Assembly (NCBI RefSeq): GCF_006007885.1
Contig: NZ_VCRO01000004.1
Location: 62,001-126,000, forward strand
Reading direction: 5' to 3'
Origin: Alteribacter natronophilus
GTDB taxonomy: Bacteria; Bacillota; Bacilli; Bacillales; Salisediminibacteriaceae
DNA: 64,000 bases
The position numbers were made by a program, and so were the translations under genes. Below are positions 24,379 to 33,208 of the stretch, one piece after another. The stretch's first letter is position 1. The number at the start of each line of letters is the position of its first letter. The notes beneath the pieces were generated by a model that saw only the letters and a program-made list of their open reading frames with translations, did not search any database and was not told the DNA's origin.

Positions 24379-27300
24379 ATGTACACATTAACGGACGATT
24401 ATCGTTTTCAGATAAAAGACTATCAGCAGCGCCCGCCGTTTTCGAGCTTTCTCCCGGGGATTGCCGGGGTTCAGGGCGTACCGATGTGGGTGTTTTACGT
24501 CAACCGCGGGCAGGGGATCGCCAGCTTCGGCGTTCAGGATAAAGACAACGCGATCCTCGAATTTCTCCCGGCGGATAAATCGTATCAGCACACCGGCGTG
24601 CAGGGATTCCGCACATTTTTGAAACTGCATCGGGAGCACGGGGTGTCGTACCTGGAACCGTTCACCACAGCAGGCACGGAAGCAGCCGAAACGATGGACG
24701 TGTCGGAAAATACGGTGGCCCTGACTTACGACCATCCTGCGGAAGGAATCCGGATCGAGGTCACGTATTTTATTTTACCGGAAGCACCTCTGGCAGGACT
24801 TGTGCGCCACGTAAAGATCACGAACACATCGGGTGAGGCGGTCCGCCTCGAAGCCCTCGACGGACTGCCGGCAATTCTGCCGAGCGGTGTGCCGAATCAG
24901 GCTTACAAAGAGCTCGGCAACACGATCAAGAGCTGGTTTGACGTGGAAAACCGCGAGAACGGTGTGCCGTTCTACAAGCTGCGGGGAAGCATGGAAGACA
25001 CCGCGGAAGTAAGGGAGATCCATGCCGGAAACTTCTATCTGAGTGTGATGAAACAAGGGGAGACAGAGACGCGCGTGGAGCCTCTTGTGGACCGTGATGT
25101 AATTTTCGGCACAGATACGTCCCTTTTCACGCCTCACCGTTTTAAAGACGGGAATCTGAACGACCTTCTTGAGGAAGAGCAGACCACCACAAACAAAGTG
25201 TCCGGCGGGTTTTCACCGGTGGAAACAGAACTGGCGGCAGGAGAAGCGGTGGAGCTTTACACGGTCGTCGGGCAGGCTTCTTCAGTGGAGAAGGTCAATG
25301 CGTTTGCATCCGGCGTGACAGCTGAGCACCTTGAAAAACTGAAGGACAAAGCCGTACAGATGACGAGCGGCCTGACGGAGGCAGTGGACACAAAAACAGA
25401 CGTGTCCCGTTTTGACGCCTACACGCGCCAGAGCTACCTGGACAACGGGCTCCGGGGCGGTTTTCCCCATGTGTTTGAAAAAGAAGGCGGGAAAAAAGTC
25501 TACTATCTGTATTCCCGAAAGCACGGGGATCTGGAGCGGGACTATAACTTCTTTTCCATCAGTCCGACATATTATTCGCAGGGGAACGGCAACTACCGGG
25601 ATATGAACCAGAACCGGCGATGCGACGTGCTGTTAAACCCCCGCGTGGAAGACTACAACGTGAAGCTGTTTATGAACCTCGTACAGCTGGACGGCTACAA
25701 TCCGCTGGCTGTGCAGGGCGTGCGTTTTTCCCTTGAAGGGGTGAAAGAGGCGGATCTTGCCGATTACGTGGAAGCGGCAGATACGGCGAAGCTTCTCGGC
25801 TTTTTTGAGAAGTCCTACACGCCGGGCGAGCTCATGCACTTCGTGGAGGATGAGGGAATCCGGCTGAAAACGGATTTCGACTCATTTCTAACCGATGTGC
25901 TTACGCGCTCGGAGGAGCACTTCCAGGCGGTGTTCGGGGAAGGGTTCTGGATCGATCACTGGACGTACAACCTGGATCTGATTGACAGCTATCTCTCAAT
26001 TTACCCGGACAAAGCGGAGTCATTTTTCTTCGGGGGCGGCTACCGGTTCTTTGACAGTCCGGTACGGGTGAAAACGAGAGAGGAAAAGTACACCGTCCGC
26101 GGCGGCAGACTCCGCCAGTACGAAGCCATTTCCCACGATGAGAAGAAGATGGCCGAGGCAGCGGCGAACAACGGTGTGCTCTGGATCCGCACCGGACACG
26201 GTGAGGGAGCGGTTTATGAAACGAGCCTGTATGCCAAGCTTCTCGTTCTTGCCCTTGTAAAAACGTCCACACTTGCACCACAGGGTCTGGGAATTGAAAT
26301 GGAAGCAGACAAGCCGGGGTGGAACGACTCCCTGAACGGCCTTCCGGGAATGCTCGGGGCGAGTACGTCGGAGCTGTTTGAACTGGATCGTCTGATCGCG
26401 ATGCTTCAGAAAGTGGACGGGGCCGGGGAAGTACGGATCCCGGTGGAAGCAGCCGAATTCCTCGAGTCAGTGGTGGAGGAGCTTACCGGGGCTGACGAGG
26501 CAGGCGCCTCCCTTGTGGGCATGACCCGCTGGCACCGGATTTCTTCGCTGAGAGAAGCGTACCGGAGCAATGTATACAACGGAATCAGCGGCGAGGAACG
26601 GGTGTATCCGGTCGGGGACGTACAAGGATTCCTGAGCGTGATGAAAAAGCGCGTACAGGAAGGGATTGACCGGGTAATATCGTTCAGCGACCCGCTGCCG
26701 CCGACCTATTTTTACTTCGAGCCGCAGGATGCTCTTGAGCAGGGGGCCGTTCCGGATCTGGAGAGTCTTGTACTGGAGCCGCGGCCGGTTACACCGTTTC
26801 TTGAAGGTGTGGTAAAATCGATGAAAGTATGCGGCGACCGGGAGCAGGCGAAGGACATCTACCGTGCGGTCCGGGCGTCGGACATTTACGACCGTAAACT
26901 GAAAATGTATAAAACGTCCGCACCGGTGGCGGGCGAACCTGGTGAACTTGGCCGGGTAAAGGCCTTTACGCCGGGCTGGCTGGAAAATGAATCGATCTTT
27001 CTTCATATGGAATATAAGTATCTACTGGCAACGCTTCAGTCGGGGCTTTATGATGAATTTTACGAGGACATCCGGCACGCGCTCATTCCGTTTCTGGATC
27101 CGGCTGTTTACGGACGCAGCACCCTTGAAAATTCGTCGTTTCTGGCAAGCAGCGCAAATCCGGATCCGAAGCTTCACGGCCGGGGATTTGTATCCAGGCT
27201 CAGCGGCTCCACGGTGGAGCACCTGTCGATCTGGTTTACGATGATGACCGGCGGTAAACCGTTTGCCGTGGAAAATGGTACACTCACCTGCCGACTGAAT

Positions 27301-27552
27301 CCGGCTCTTCCGGGCTGGATGTTCACGGAGGACGGCGAAGTATCGTTTACGTTCCTCGGGAATGTGAACGTCACGTATGTGAACAGCGAAAGACAGGACA
27401 CATTCGGTCAGGACGCGGTGAAGCCTGTGAAATTTGAGGTAATCTGGACTGACGGCACAACGGGATCGTTTGAATCGGACCGGCTCACCGGCGACACATC
27501 CGCCGCCCTACGGAACGGGGAGATCAGTGAGCTGAAAGTGTATTTGGGATAG
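24379..27552 (+). CDS. GH94-like beta-oligoglucan phosphorylase
   Basis: 1057-residue enzyme of the inverting GH94/GH149/GH161-type glycoside phosphorylases, which release sugar 1-phosphate from beta-glucan ends. The architecture is a beta-sandwich start (GVPMWVFYVNRGQGIASFG), a linker, then the alpha/alpha-barrel with RDMNQNRRCD near residue 410 and the catalytic-Asp segment EADKPGWNDSLNGLPG (Asp about 650). A length over 1000 matches 1,2-beta- and 1,3-beta-oligoglucan phosphorylases rather than cellobiose phosphorylase (~800). No signal peptide. The neighbours (GH1, GH30, importer) fit phosphorolysis of imported oligosaccharides. I chose ATG 24379, as GGAGAG is better spaced than for 24373. 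Linkage is unproven. Confidence 0.8.
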   Translation: MYTLTDDYRFQIKDYQQRPPFSSFLPGIAGVQGVPMWVFYVNRGQGIASFGVQDKDNAILEFLPADKSYQHTGVQGFRTFLKLHREHGVSYLEPFTTAGTEAAETMDVSENTVALTYDHPAEGIRIEVTYFILPEAPLAGLVRHVKITNTSGEAVRLEALDGLPAILPSGVPNQAYKELGNTIKSWFDVENRENGVPFYKLRGSMEDTAEVREIHAGNFYLSVMKQGETETRVEPLVDRDVIFGTDTSLFTPHRFKDGNLNDLLEEEQTTTNKVSGGFSPVETELAAGEAVELYTVVGQASSVEKVNAFASGVTAEHLEKLKDKAVQMTSGLTEAVDTKTDVSRFDAYTRQSYLDNGLRGGFPHVFEKEGGKKVYYLYSRKHGDLERDYNFFSISPTYYSQGNGNYRDMNQNRRCDVLLNPRVEDYNVKLFMNLVQLDGYNPLAVQGVRFSLEGVKEADLADYVEAADTAKLLGFFEKSYTPGELMHFVEDEGIRLKTDFDSFLTDVLTRSEEHFQAVFGEGFWIDHWTYNLDLIDSYLSIYPDKAESFFFGGGYRFFDSPVRVKTREEKYTVRGGRLRQYEAISHDEKKMAEAAANNGVLWIRTGHGEGAVYETSLYAKLLVLALVKTSTLAPQGLGIEMEADKPGWNDSLNGLPGMLGASTSELFELDRLIAMLQKVDGAGEVRIPVEAAEFLESVVEELTGADEAGASLVGMTRWHRISSLREAYRSNVYNGISGEERVYPVGDVQGFLSVMKKRVQEGIDRVISFSDPLPPTYFYFEPQDALEQGAVPDLESLVLEPRPVTPFLEGVVKSMKVCGDREQAKDIYRAVRASDIYDRKLKMYKTSAPVAGEPGELGRVKAFTPGWLENESIFLHMEYKYLLATLQSGLYDEFYEDIRHALIPFLDPAVYGRSTLENSSFLASSANPDPKLHGRGFVSRLSGSTVEHLSIWFTMMTGGKPFAVENGTLTCRLNPALPGWMFTEDGEVSFTFLGNVNVTYVNSERQDTFGQDAVKPVKFEVIWTDGTTGSFESDRLTGDTSAALRNGEISELKVYLG

Positions 27553-27589
27553 GGATTATTTCGTCCTATTCCGCCCTTGTTTAAGATAT

Positions 27590-27720
27590 GAGCGAAGCGG
27601 AACGCCGGAAGCGGGACTCCTGCGGCAATGGAGGGCAGGGTGAGACCCCACAGGGCGAGGCCCGGGAGGCTCAGCGCCATCGCCGCGGAAAGCGAGCGTA
27701 CGGCGTGCAACTGAGCTTTG
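27590..27720 (+). repeat. GC-rich intergenic repeat, copy 4 (short form)
   Basis: Blocks CGGGACTCCTGCGG, GTGAGACCCC, CCGGGAGGCTCAGCGC and GCCGCGGAAAGCGAGCG. Lies between the phosphorylase and YesL genes without a visible terminator. Confidence 0.7.
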
Positions 27721-27755
27721 TATAGCAGGAAACAAACGACAGGAAGGTGAATGGC

Positions 27756-28412
27756 ATGACGGGCAACGCAGTGGTGAACAGACTTTTCCAGGCACTGGAG
27801 ATCTTCGTGAAAGTAACAGCTTTAAACGCTGTATGGCTTCTTTTTACCGTACTCGGGTTAGGGGTGTTCGGCTTTTTCCCAGCCGCTGCCGCCCTTCTTG
27901 CAGTCGTGAGAAAGTGGCTCATGGAGGGGATGGACATTCCGCTCTTCCGTACCTTTGCTGCGAGCTATAAAAGTGAGTTCGTCAAAGCGAATCTGTACGG
28001 TTTTCTGATTGTCCTGTACGGCTGGGTACTGTTCGTCAATTACCAGTACATGCAGATTGCCACGGGCTGGCTTCAGCCTGTCATAGCTGTGGGCTTTATA
28101 ATTACTGCGGTTCTGTTTCTTCTGACCGTCACCTTTCTTTTCCCGTCGCTTGTGCACTTCAGACTGTCGTTTGCTGAAAACATCAAGTTTGCCTTTCTGC
28201 TCGGAGTCACGAAGTTTTACCTGCCGGTCCTTGCAGGGGCGGGCCTGATGCTTGTCTATCACGCGGTTCTTTATGTTCCCGGGATCCTCGGCTTTTTTAT
28301 CCCGAGTATGACCGGCCTGATCCTCATGTCGGTGACCTACCTGGGGATGAGGAAGGTACCGGTTCCAAAACAATCGCCTGCAGGTTCCGAAGCTTCCGCC
28401 TGCCAGGTCTGA
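27756..28412 (+). CDS. yesL: DUF624 (YesL-family) membrane protein
   Basis: 218 residues, five to six predicted helices. The start MTGNAVVNRLFQALEIFVKVTALNAVWLLFTVLGLGVFGFFPA matches the DUF624/YesL pattern; members occur next to ABC importers for plant and fungal polysaccharides, function unknown. ATG 27756 follows GGAAGG. It closes the beta-glucan locus; a terminator follows. Confidence 0.85.
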   Translation: MTGNAVVNRLFQALEIFVKVTALNAVWLLFTVLGLGVFGFFPAAAALLAVVRKWLMEGMDIPLFRTFAASYKSEFVKANLYGFLIVLYGWVLFVNYQYMQIATGWLQPVIAVGFIITAVLFLLTVTFLFPSLVHFRLSFAENIKFAFLLGVTKFYLPVLAGAGLMLVYHAVLYVPGILGFFIPSMTGLILMSVTYLGMRKVPVPKQSPAGSEASACQV

Positions 28413-28420
28413 TACGTTTA

Positions 28421-28466
28421 AAAAGCCCTCCATTCAGGTATTTCCTTAATGGAAGGCTTTTTTTTA
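28421..28466 (+). terminator. Terminator after yesL
   Basis: AAAAGCCCTCCATT / AATGGAAGGCTTTT stem with one mismatch, then T8 in all. Confidence 0.8.
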
Positions 28467-28494
28467 AGCTGTTTTCGGAAAGATTGTTGTTTTA

Positions 28495-28735
28495 TTCCGC
28501 TGCAGGCGGACGCTTTCACCACAGGCACAAGTGCGACATCCGTTCATGCTTCACGGTGTCTTCTATGCCGCGGGCATCGCTTCAGCCAGCAGAGTAGTTA
28601 CCATGCTTCTTCCTCTGCCCGAATCGCTCCGGAGCACCTGTGTCGAAGCAGCTCGAAGCAAACTCACGATGTAAACGCTCGTCCCTGCGGGGTCTTCACC
28701 TGATGCTATTCCCGCTGGAGTCACCGCCTTTCGCT
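28495..28735 (-). repeat. GC-rich intergenic repeat, copy 5 (degenerate long form)
   Basis: Contains TGCTTCTTCCTCTGCC, GTGTCGAAGCAGCTCGAAGC, ACTCACGATGTAAACGCTCGTC and CCTGCGGGGTCTTC, so it is related to copies 2 and 6, with rearranged ends. No gene in 28413-28869. Confidence 0.6.
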
Positions 28736-28869
28736 GTATAATTAATTTTGGTGAAAAACAACATCTGTACGAACACAGTCTTTTTTAATGGCCGGTGCAT
28801 TCAGGTTATAAGCCTGAATCGGATCGGATACACTAAGGCACACCATCCTAAAAGGAGGAGATTCGACCG

Positions 28870-29208
28870 ATGAGCAGTAACCACGACACCCACAGCAACC
28901 ATCAGCACGAACATTCGCTTTCCTGCGGGCATACGAAAATTAAGCACGGGGACCATATCGACTATATTCACGACGGGCATCTTCATCACAAACACGAGGA
29001 CCATTGGGATGAGTGTAAAATTGAAGTAACCGAAAAGAATCCGGATTCATGTACACCGGTGGAATCAGCGTGTGATCACAATGAGGACTGCGGTCACGAA
29101 CTTGTGCCCCACGGCGATCATTACGACTACCTTGTAAACGGCCGTCTGCACCATGTACACGGCGATCACATCGACGATCACGGCCCGGTTGATGTGATTG
29201 ATAAATAA
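28870..29208 (+). CDS. Histidine-rich metal-binding protein with an internal duplication
   Basis: 112 residues, cytosolic, ~20% His. Two copies of one module are visible: CGHTKIKHGDHIDYIHDGHLHHKHEDHWDEC-like around residues 19-49 and CGHELVPHGDHYDYLVNGRLHHVHGDHIDDH near 75-105 (shared frame CGH, then HGDHxDY, then GxLHHxHxDHxD). The only Cys residues flank the modules. It would bind zinc, copper or nickel as a metallochaperone or buffer; no transporter lies beside it. AAAGGAGGAG precedes the ATG. A strong terminator follows; the gene is monocistronic. Metal and partner are unknown. Confidence 0.75.
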   Translation: MSSNHDTHSNHQHEHSLSCGHTKIKHGDHIDYIHDGHLHHKHEDHWDECKIEVTEKNPDSCTPVESACDHNEDCGHELVPHGDHYDYLVNGRLHHVHGDHIDDHGPVDVIDK

Positions 29209-29222
29209 AGAACTGTTTTCAA

Positions 29223-29255
29223 AAAGGCTCCCGGCTGCTGATGCCGGGAGCTTTT
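29223..29255. terminator. Terminator after His-rich gene
   Basis: Stem AAAGGCTCCCGGC / GCCGGGAGCTTTT, 7-base loop, usable on both strands. Confidence 0.8.
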
Positions 29256-29297
29256 GTATGTGTAATGGAAGCAGCGGAAAATCCCCTCTGTGTGCTG

Positions 29298-30359
29298 CTA
29301 CTCCTTCACTTTGACTTCCACCCGGTCCACTGCGTTGTATCCGTAGCCATTCCGGTTCCAGAACGCTGTTTCAGGCTGTGTTCCGCCTGAAGCATCCACG
29401 GCCTTCGACAGGATCGTGTACTCTCCCGGCTGAACATCCGGCCACTCGAGACTCCAGCGCGTCCAGTGGTATCCCTCCTGATCCGGATTGTGCTCTGCTT
29501 CAGACCAGGAAGAACCGCCGTCTGTACTCACTTCGACACGGTCAATGCCGCCGGTACTGCTCCAGGCAATGCCCTCGATGGTGTGCGTTCCAGACGGCAG
29601 AATGTCTCTTTGCACAGGCTGTAAAATCGAGCTGTCCGTTTTGATTTCCGTTACGGGAAATGCCCCCTCATCGCTGTCTTTCTCAGGATAATACACATAA
29701 TCCTCCGTCTGAAACGGTCCGGTGAACGGCTCTTCGGAAACGCGGATCTGTCGGAGCCATTTAACGGAAGCCATGGCGTACCATCCCGGCACGATGAGGC
29801 GGAGGGGATAGCCCAATTTAAAGGGAATCGGCTGGTTATTGTGAGCGTAGGCGATGATCGTATCCTCGTGCAGCGCTTTTTCAAGTGGAAGAGAACGGAC
29901 AAAGGAAACGGTTCCCTCTGTGCCGGGCTTTTTTCCCCGGTCCATGCCCTCGGTTACCACTTCGGCTGCCCCTGCTTTTATGCCGGTCACCTCAAGGAGT
30001 GTCTTCAGACGGACGCCGGTCCAGTACCCCTGGCTGATTGCGCCTTTTTCCCACTGCTCTCCGTAAACTTCCGGTTCAAAGAGTTTCCGCTTGTTCCCCG
30101 CACATTCCAGCAGTGCAGGCACTGTAACCGCAGGAAGGGAGTAGAGGTCCTGAAGGGAAAACCAGCGCGGGTTTTCCACGTGGCCGTTCACCTGAATCCA
30201 TTAACGGAGAGGAGAGAGGGAAGGGTAAGGAAAATGATTGCGCCTGAAATGAAACCGCGGTTCGGTCACTCCCGGTGTAATGTAGTGAACCGGGCTTTCC
30301 TGGTTTTCGGGTACAAGGCCGCGGGTGGTAAGAAAAGGTCTGACAGACGGCGTGCTCAT
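29298..30359 (-). pseudogene. Sulfite-oxidase-type molybdopterin enzyme, in-frame stop
   Basis: Read on the minus strand, one frame spans the protein but is cut by TAA at 30203-30201. The upstream part (from ATG 30359 with GGAGGTGG before it) carries FHFRRNHFPYPSL, the molybdopterin-binding segment of the SUOX family. After the stop comes WIQVNGHVENPRWFSLQDL and LLECAGNKRKLFEP with the molybdenum-ligand Cys, then GYPLRLIVPGW and the dimerisation domain. The TAA sits where family members have a Trp-adjacent residue, in CGT TAA TGG; no frameshift is seen. There is no signal peptide. Either the enzyme is newly inactivated or the stop is an error; both halves are otherwise intact. Confidence 0.8.
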
Positions 30360-30517
30360 GAGGATCGCCACCTCCGGTAAAGTCATGAAACCAGTATATG
30401 AACCCGATGCCGGTCCTCATGACATTGAAACCACGGCCGCCTGAAAGGATGACAGTTAAAACTGACTGAAGCTGATTTTATATGGAGATCAATATTCAAA
30501 TTCATCACTTTTACTGC
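30360..30517. other. Upstream region of the broken sulfite-oxidase gene
   Basis: Intergenic DNA between the pseudogene and the 21-bp array. No terminator or frame with a ribosome binding site seen. Confidence 0.4.
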
Positions 30518-30622
30518 TAATCGCTTTAAGTGATAGATTAATCGCTCTAATGCACTTGCTAATCGCTTTAAGTGATAGATTAATCGCTCTAATGCTCTTT
30601 CTAATCGCTCTAATTGCTGGAT
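30518..30622. repeat. 21-bp tandem repeat, five units
   Basis: TAATCGCT begins at 30518, 30539, 30560, 30581 and 30602, exactly 21 bp apart. Units 1 and 3 are identical (TAATCGCTTTAAGTGATAGAT); units 2, 4 and 5 share TAATCGCTCTAA. The period is two helical turns. On the minus strand the array reads as a heptad-like LERL/LKRL pattern, but no ribosome binding site or stable protein supports coding. Confidence 0.75.
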
Positions 30623-30668
30623 GAACCACCCTGAACAAAAAGAGTGCCGCCCCAGCCGAAATAAAACA

Positions 30669-31973
30669 TTACGACACCCCGGCCTCTTCTTTTTTATCAC
30701 GGGACCCTGCCCTTACCTTCGCTGCAGCAGGCTCGCCGGACTCGCCGTCCGTTGGTTTCCCCCAGAGCAGCCTCTGAAACACAATCCCGAACAATCCGAT
30801 TCCAAGCACCGTCAGACCGACCAACTGGTAAACCCCGAACACACCGAACCACTGGACGAGGATTCCGCCGGCAATTGGAGCAGCGAGAAGAATCACGCCG
30901 GTGAGGGAGTTGAACATACCGGACATCTGGCCGACTTTTCCCTCAGGACTCTCTTTTTGAAGAATGTAGCTGTAGATGACGCTGAAAATTCCGGCTCCGA
31001 CACCGACGGCAAAACAGGCGGCCACAGGCCAGAACAGGGGGATTCCCCGGGAGAGAAACCCGACGGCCGCAAAGCCTGCGCCGATCAGAGCTACAGAAGT
31101 TCCGAGGTACAATCCGTACCGCTTCAGCTCCCGGAGCCTGTTCATCACCATAATAATTACAACGGCACCGAGCCCCGAGGCGGCCATGGCCCAGCCGAGC
31201 ACTTCCTGTCTGGCCGGGTAAACTTCACGAAACAGCACACCGAACTGTGCGTCCACGAGCTGGATCGCCGTAAATGCAGCCAGGGAAAAAGCAAAGCTTA
31301 CAAACATCAATTTTGAGGAAAAAAGGATCTGCCACCCGCTGCGCCAAGTCTGCCAGAACGGTTCACGGGGCTCTTCGGAAACCGAGCCGCCGGCTGTATC
31401 GAGGTGGCGGAGTCTCACGAGAATTACGGCTGAAATCACGAGAGCCACTGCATAGACCGCAAAGCTCACCTGGGGAGCAAATGCTGCAGCGAGGGAGGCA
31501 CCGAGAAACGGACCGATGATTTTTGATAGCTGATTGACCGTCCCGTTAAGCGTCACCGCTTTCAGGACATGATCCGGGTCCACTACCTGACGGATGATTG
31601 CCTGCTGGGCGGGGAAGTGGACGATCGTCGCTGTGGAACGTGCGAGAATTACAAGGAGTGCGGCCCAGGGGTCTGCCGTGAAAATCAGAGCCACGGTCAG
31701 GAGTGCTGTGACAACATCCGCTGTGAGCATGATTGTCACTTTGTGATACCGGTCAACCAGAATACCTGCAAACTGGCTGAATAGAGCATGGGGCAGGGCG
31801 TAAACGACCGGGATGAGGGCGATCATCCACGGTTCGGCCTGCCATACGTAGCTGAAAATGAGGAAAACGGCAATCATATCAAAAAACTGACCGAGTGTTG
31901 AAATGGAATACGAAGTGAACAGCTTTACATAGTTTCTATTTGTCCAAATGGATGGCGGATTTGTCTGCACCAT
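30669..31973 (-). CDS. MFS exporter
   Basis: 434 residues, twelve predicted helices, major-facilitator family of the MFS_3/enterobactin-exporter-like group. Family features: motif A-like FAGILVDRYHKVTIM between helices 2 and 3, and NGTVNQLSKIIGPFLGASLAA in helix 5. The C-terminal tail is hydrophilic. ATG 31973 is best spaced after AAGGCAGG. The regulator at 32024-33139 lies 50 bp upstream in the same direction, so the pair probably forms a unit. Substrate unknown. Confidence 0.85.
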   Translation of the reverse strand: MVQTNPPSIWTNRNYVKLFTSYSISTLGQFFDMIAVFLIFSYVWQAEPWMIALIPVVYALPHALFSQFAGILVDRYHKVTIMLTADVVTALLTVALIFTADPWAALLVILARSTATIVHFPAQQAIIRQVVDPDHVLKAVTLNGTVNQLSKIIGPFLGASLAAAFAPQVSFAVYAVALVISAVILVRLRHLDTAGGSVSEEPREPFWQTWRSGWQILFSSKLMFVSFAFSLAAFTAIQLVDAQFGVLFREVYPARQEVLGWAMAASGLGAVVIIMVMNRLRELKRYGLYLGTSVALIGAGFAAVGFLSRGIPLFWPVAACFAVGVGAGIFSVIYSYILQKESPEGKVGQMSGMFNSLTGVILLAAPIAGGILVQWFGVFGVYQLVGLTVLGIGLFGIVFQRLLWGKPTDGESGEPAAAKVRAGSRDKKEEAGVS

Positions 31974-32023
31974 CGTCATCACCTGCCTTAATGCAAGTGT
32001 ATAACGCCAATGTCAGACCAGTA

Positions 32024-33139
32024 TCAGAGGAAAAACTCCGCGCGTTTTTTTATTTCGGTTTTAAGTTCATTCAGGTGGGCAGATCCGTAGTAATCGTCTT
32101 TCTTTTTCCTGAAGTAACGGACCGTTCCGGCCGTTGCCCCGGCTCTTGGCAGAAGCAGGTCAATCAGCTGGAACAGAAACAGGTTGTAGTAGGTGTGGCC
32201 TGAGCGGCGGATCACCTCGAGTGATTCATCGATCCGCGCTTTCCCCTCTTTCACACGGCCTGCCGCCGTTTCTCCGATGCCGTCAAGCAGCATCAGGGCG
32301 GCTTTTTCCCGCATGTAGGGACGGGTTTCGAGCAGGCTGCTGACGCAGGCAAGTTCTTCTGTAAACAGAGATGTCTCTCCGTTGTAGAAGAGGACCGCAG
32401 CCTTCATGATCCGGAGCAGCGGATAAAAGCTGTGGTCCTCCGAATCCGCCTTCTCGAGGCCTGCCTTCACCAATTTCATGGCCGGGTCCGGTTTTCCCGC
32501 CCTCAAATACAGAAGCGGCAGGGTGAAATACCGAAGATCCATAGCCTCGACTTCATCCAGGGAAGCTTTCTTCTCGAGAGTACGTTCAATCAGGTCAATC
32601 GCCGCATCGGCGTCCTCTTCCAAATGACTGTAGAGAAAAAGAGGGAGGAAGGTGAACTCGTCTTGTTCTGCCTGCTCAAGCAGCGTGGTAAAGTCACTGT
32701 TTAACAGGAATCCCACAAGCCGGTGCTGTCTGGTAAAGGCCGAGCCGAGCTCCCGGCTGTTCAGAAGCTCTTTGAGCGCTTTTCCCTGTCCGTACTTGTA
32801 GTACATGTTAAACAGCTGGCCGGTCTGGCGGGAAAGCTCTTCCGGAAACGGAGCGGGACTCTCTTCCTTCAGCACGAGAGAGTAGCCGAGCCCTTTCACC
32901 GTCCGGATTTGCACAGTATCGCTGAACGGCTTCAGTTTCTGCCTGAGCCGGTAAATGTGGTCATCCACCGTCCGGTCCGTCGGAGCTTCCAGCGGCCAGA
33001 CAGCATCGAGCAGGGCATCGCGGGAAAAGGTCCGGCCGGCATGCCGGTATAAATGGGCCAGAAGGTAGTATTCCTTTCGCCTTAAAGAGACGGTTACCCC
33101 GTCCACAATCACGGTATAATCCGAATTGGAAAACTGCAT
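32024..33139 (-). CDS. OmpR-type winged-helix regulator with TPR-like C-terminus
   Basis: 371 residues. The N-terminal ~95 are a Trans_reg_C DNA-binding domain (LRRKEYYLLAHLYRHAGRTFSRDALLDAVW and VDDHIYRLRQKLKPF, ending in a GLGYSL hairpin). The remaining ~260 residues form helical repeats without a recognisable receiver or enzymatic motif, resembling tetratricopeptide-type sensor domains of BTAD/SARP-like regulators. The start at 33139 (ATG) follows GGAGGTGG. It lies 50 bp upstream of an MFS exporter, so it is probably the exporter's activator, perhaps sensing its ligand by the helical domain. Confidence 0.8.
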   Translation of the reverse strand: MQFSNSDYTVIVDGVTVSLRRKEYYLLAHLYRHAGRTFSRDALLDAVWPLEAPTDRTVDDHIYRLRQKLKPFSDTVQIRTVKGLGYSLVLKEESPAPFPEELSRQTGQLFNMYYKYGQGKALKELLNSRELGSAFTRQHRLVGFLLNSDFTTLLEQAEQDEFTFLPLFLYSHLEEDADAAIDLIERTLEKKASLDEVEAMDLRYFTLPLLYLRAGKPDPAMKLVKAGLEKADSEDHSFYPLLRIMKAAVLFYNGETSLFTEELACVSSLLETRPYMREKAALMLLDGIGETAAGRVKEGKARIDESLEVIRRSGHTYYNLFLFQLIDLLLPRAGATAGTVRYFRKKKDDYYGSAHLNELKTEIKKRAEFFL

Positions 33140-33208
33140 TGCCACCACCTCCTGGAAAGTTCCTTCTATAATCATTATGCATGATTGGGAACCGGGAGCA
33201 TAGCGGTT

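Noticed and set aside
30383..30700. Minus-strand frame across the 21-bp repeat (LERL/LKRL heptads)
   Set aside because: It overlaps the MFS stop, has no ribosome binding site, and the heptads simply follow from a 21-bp period.
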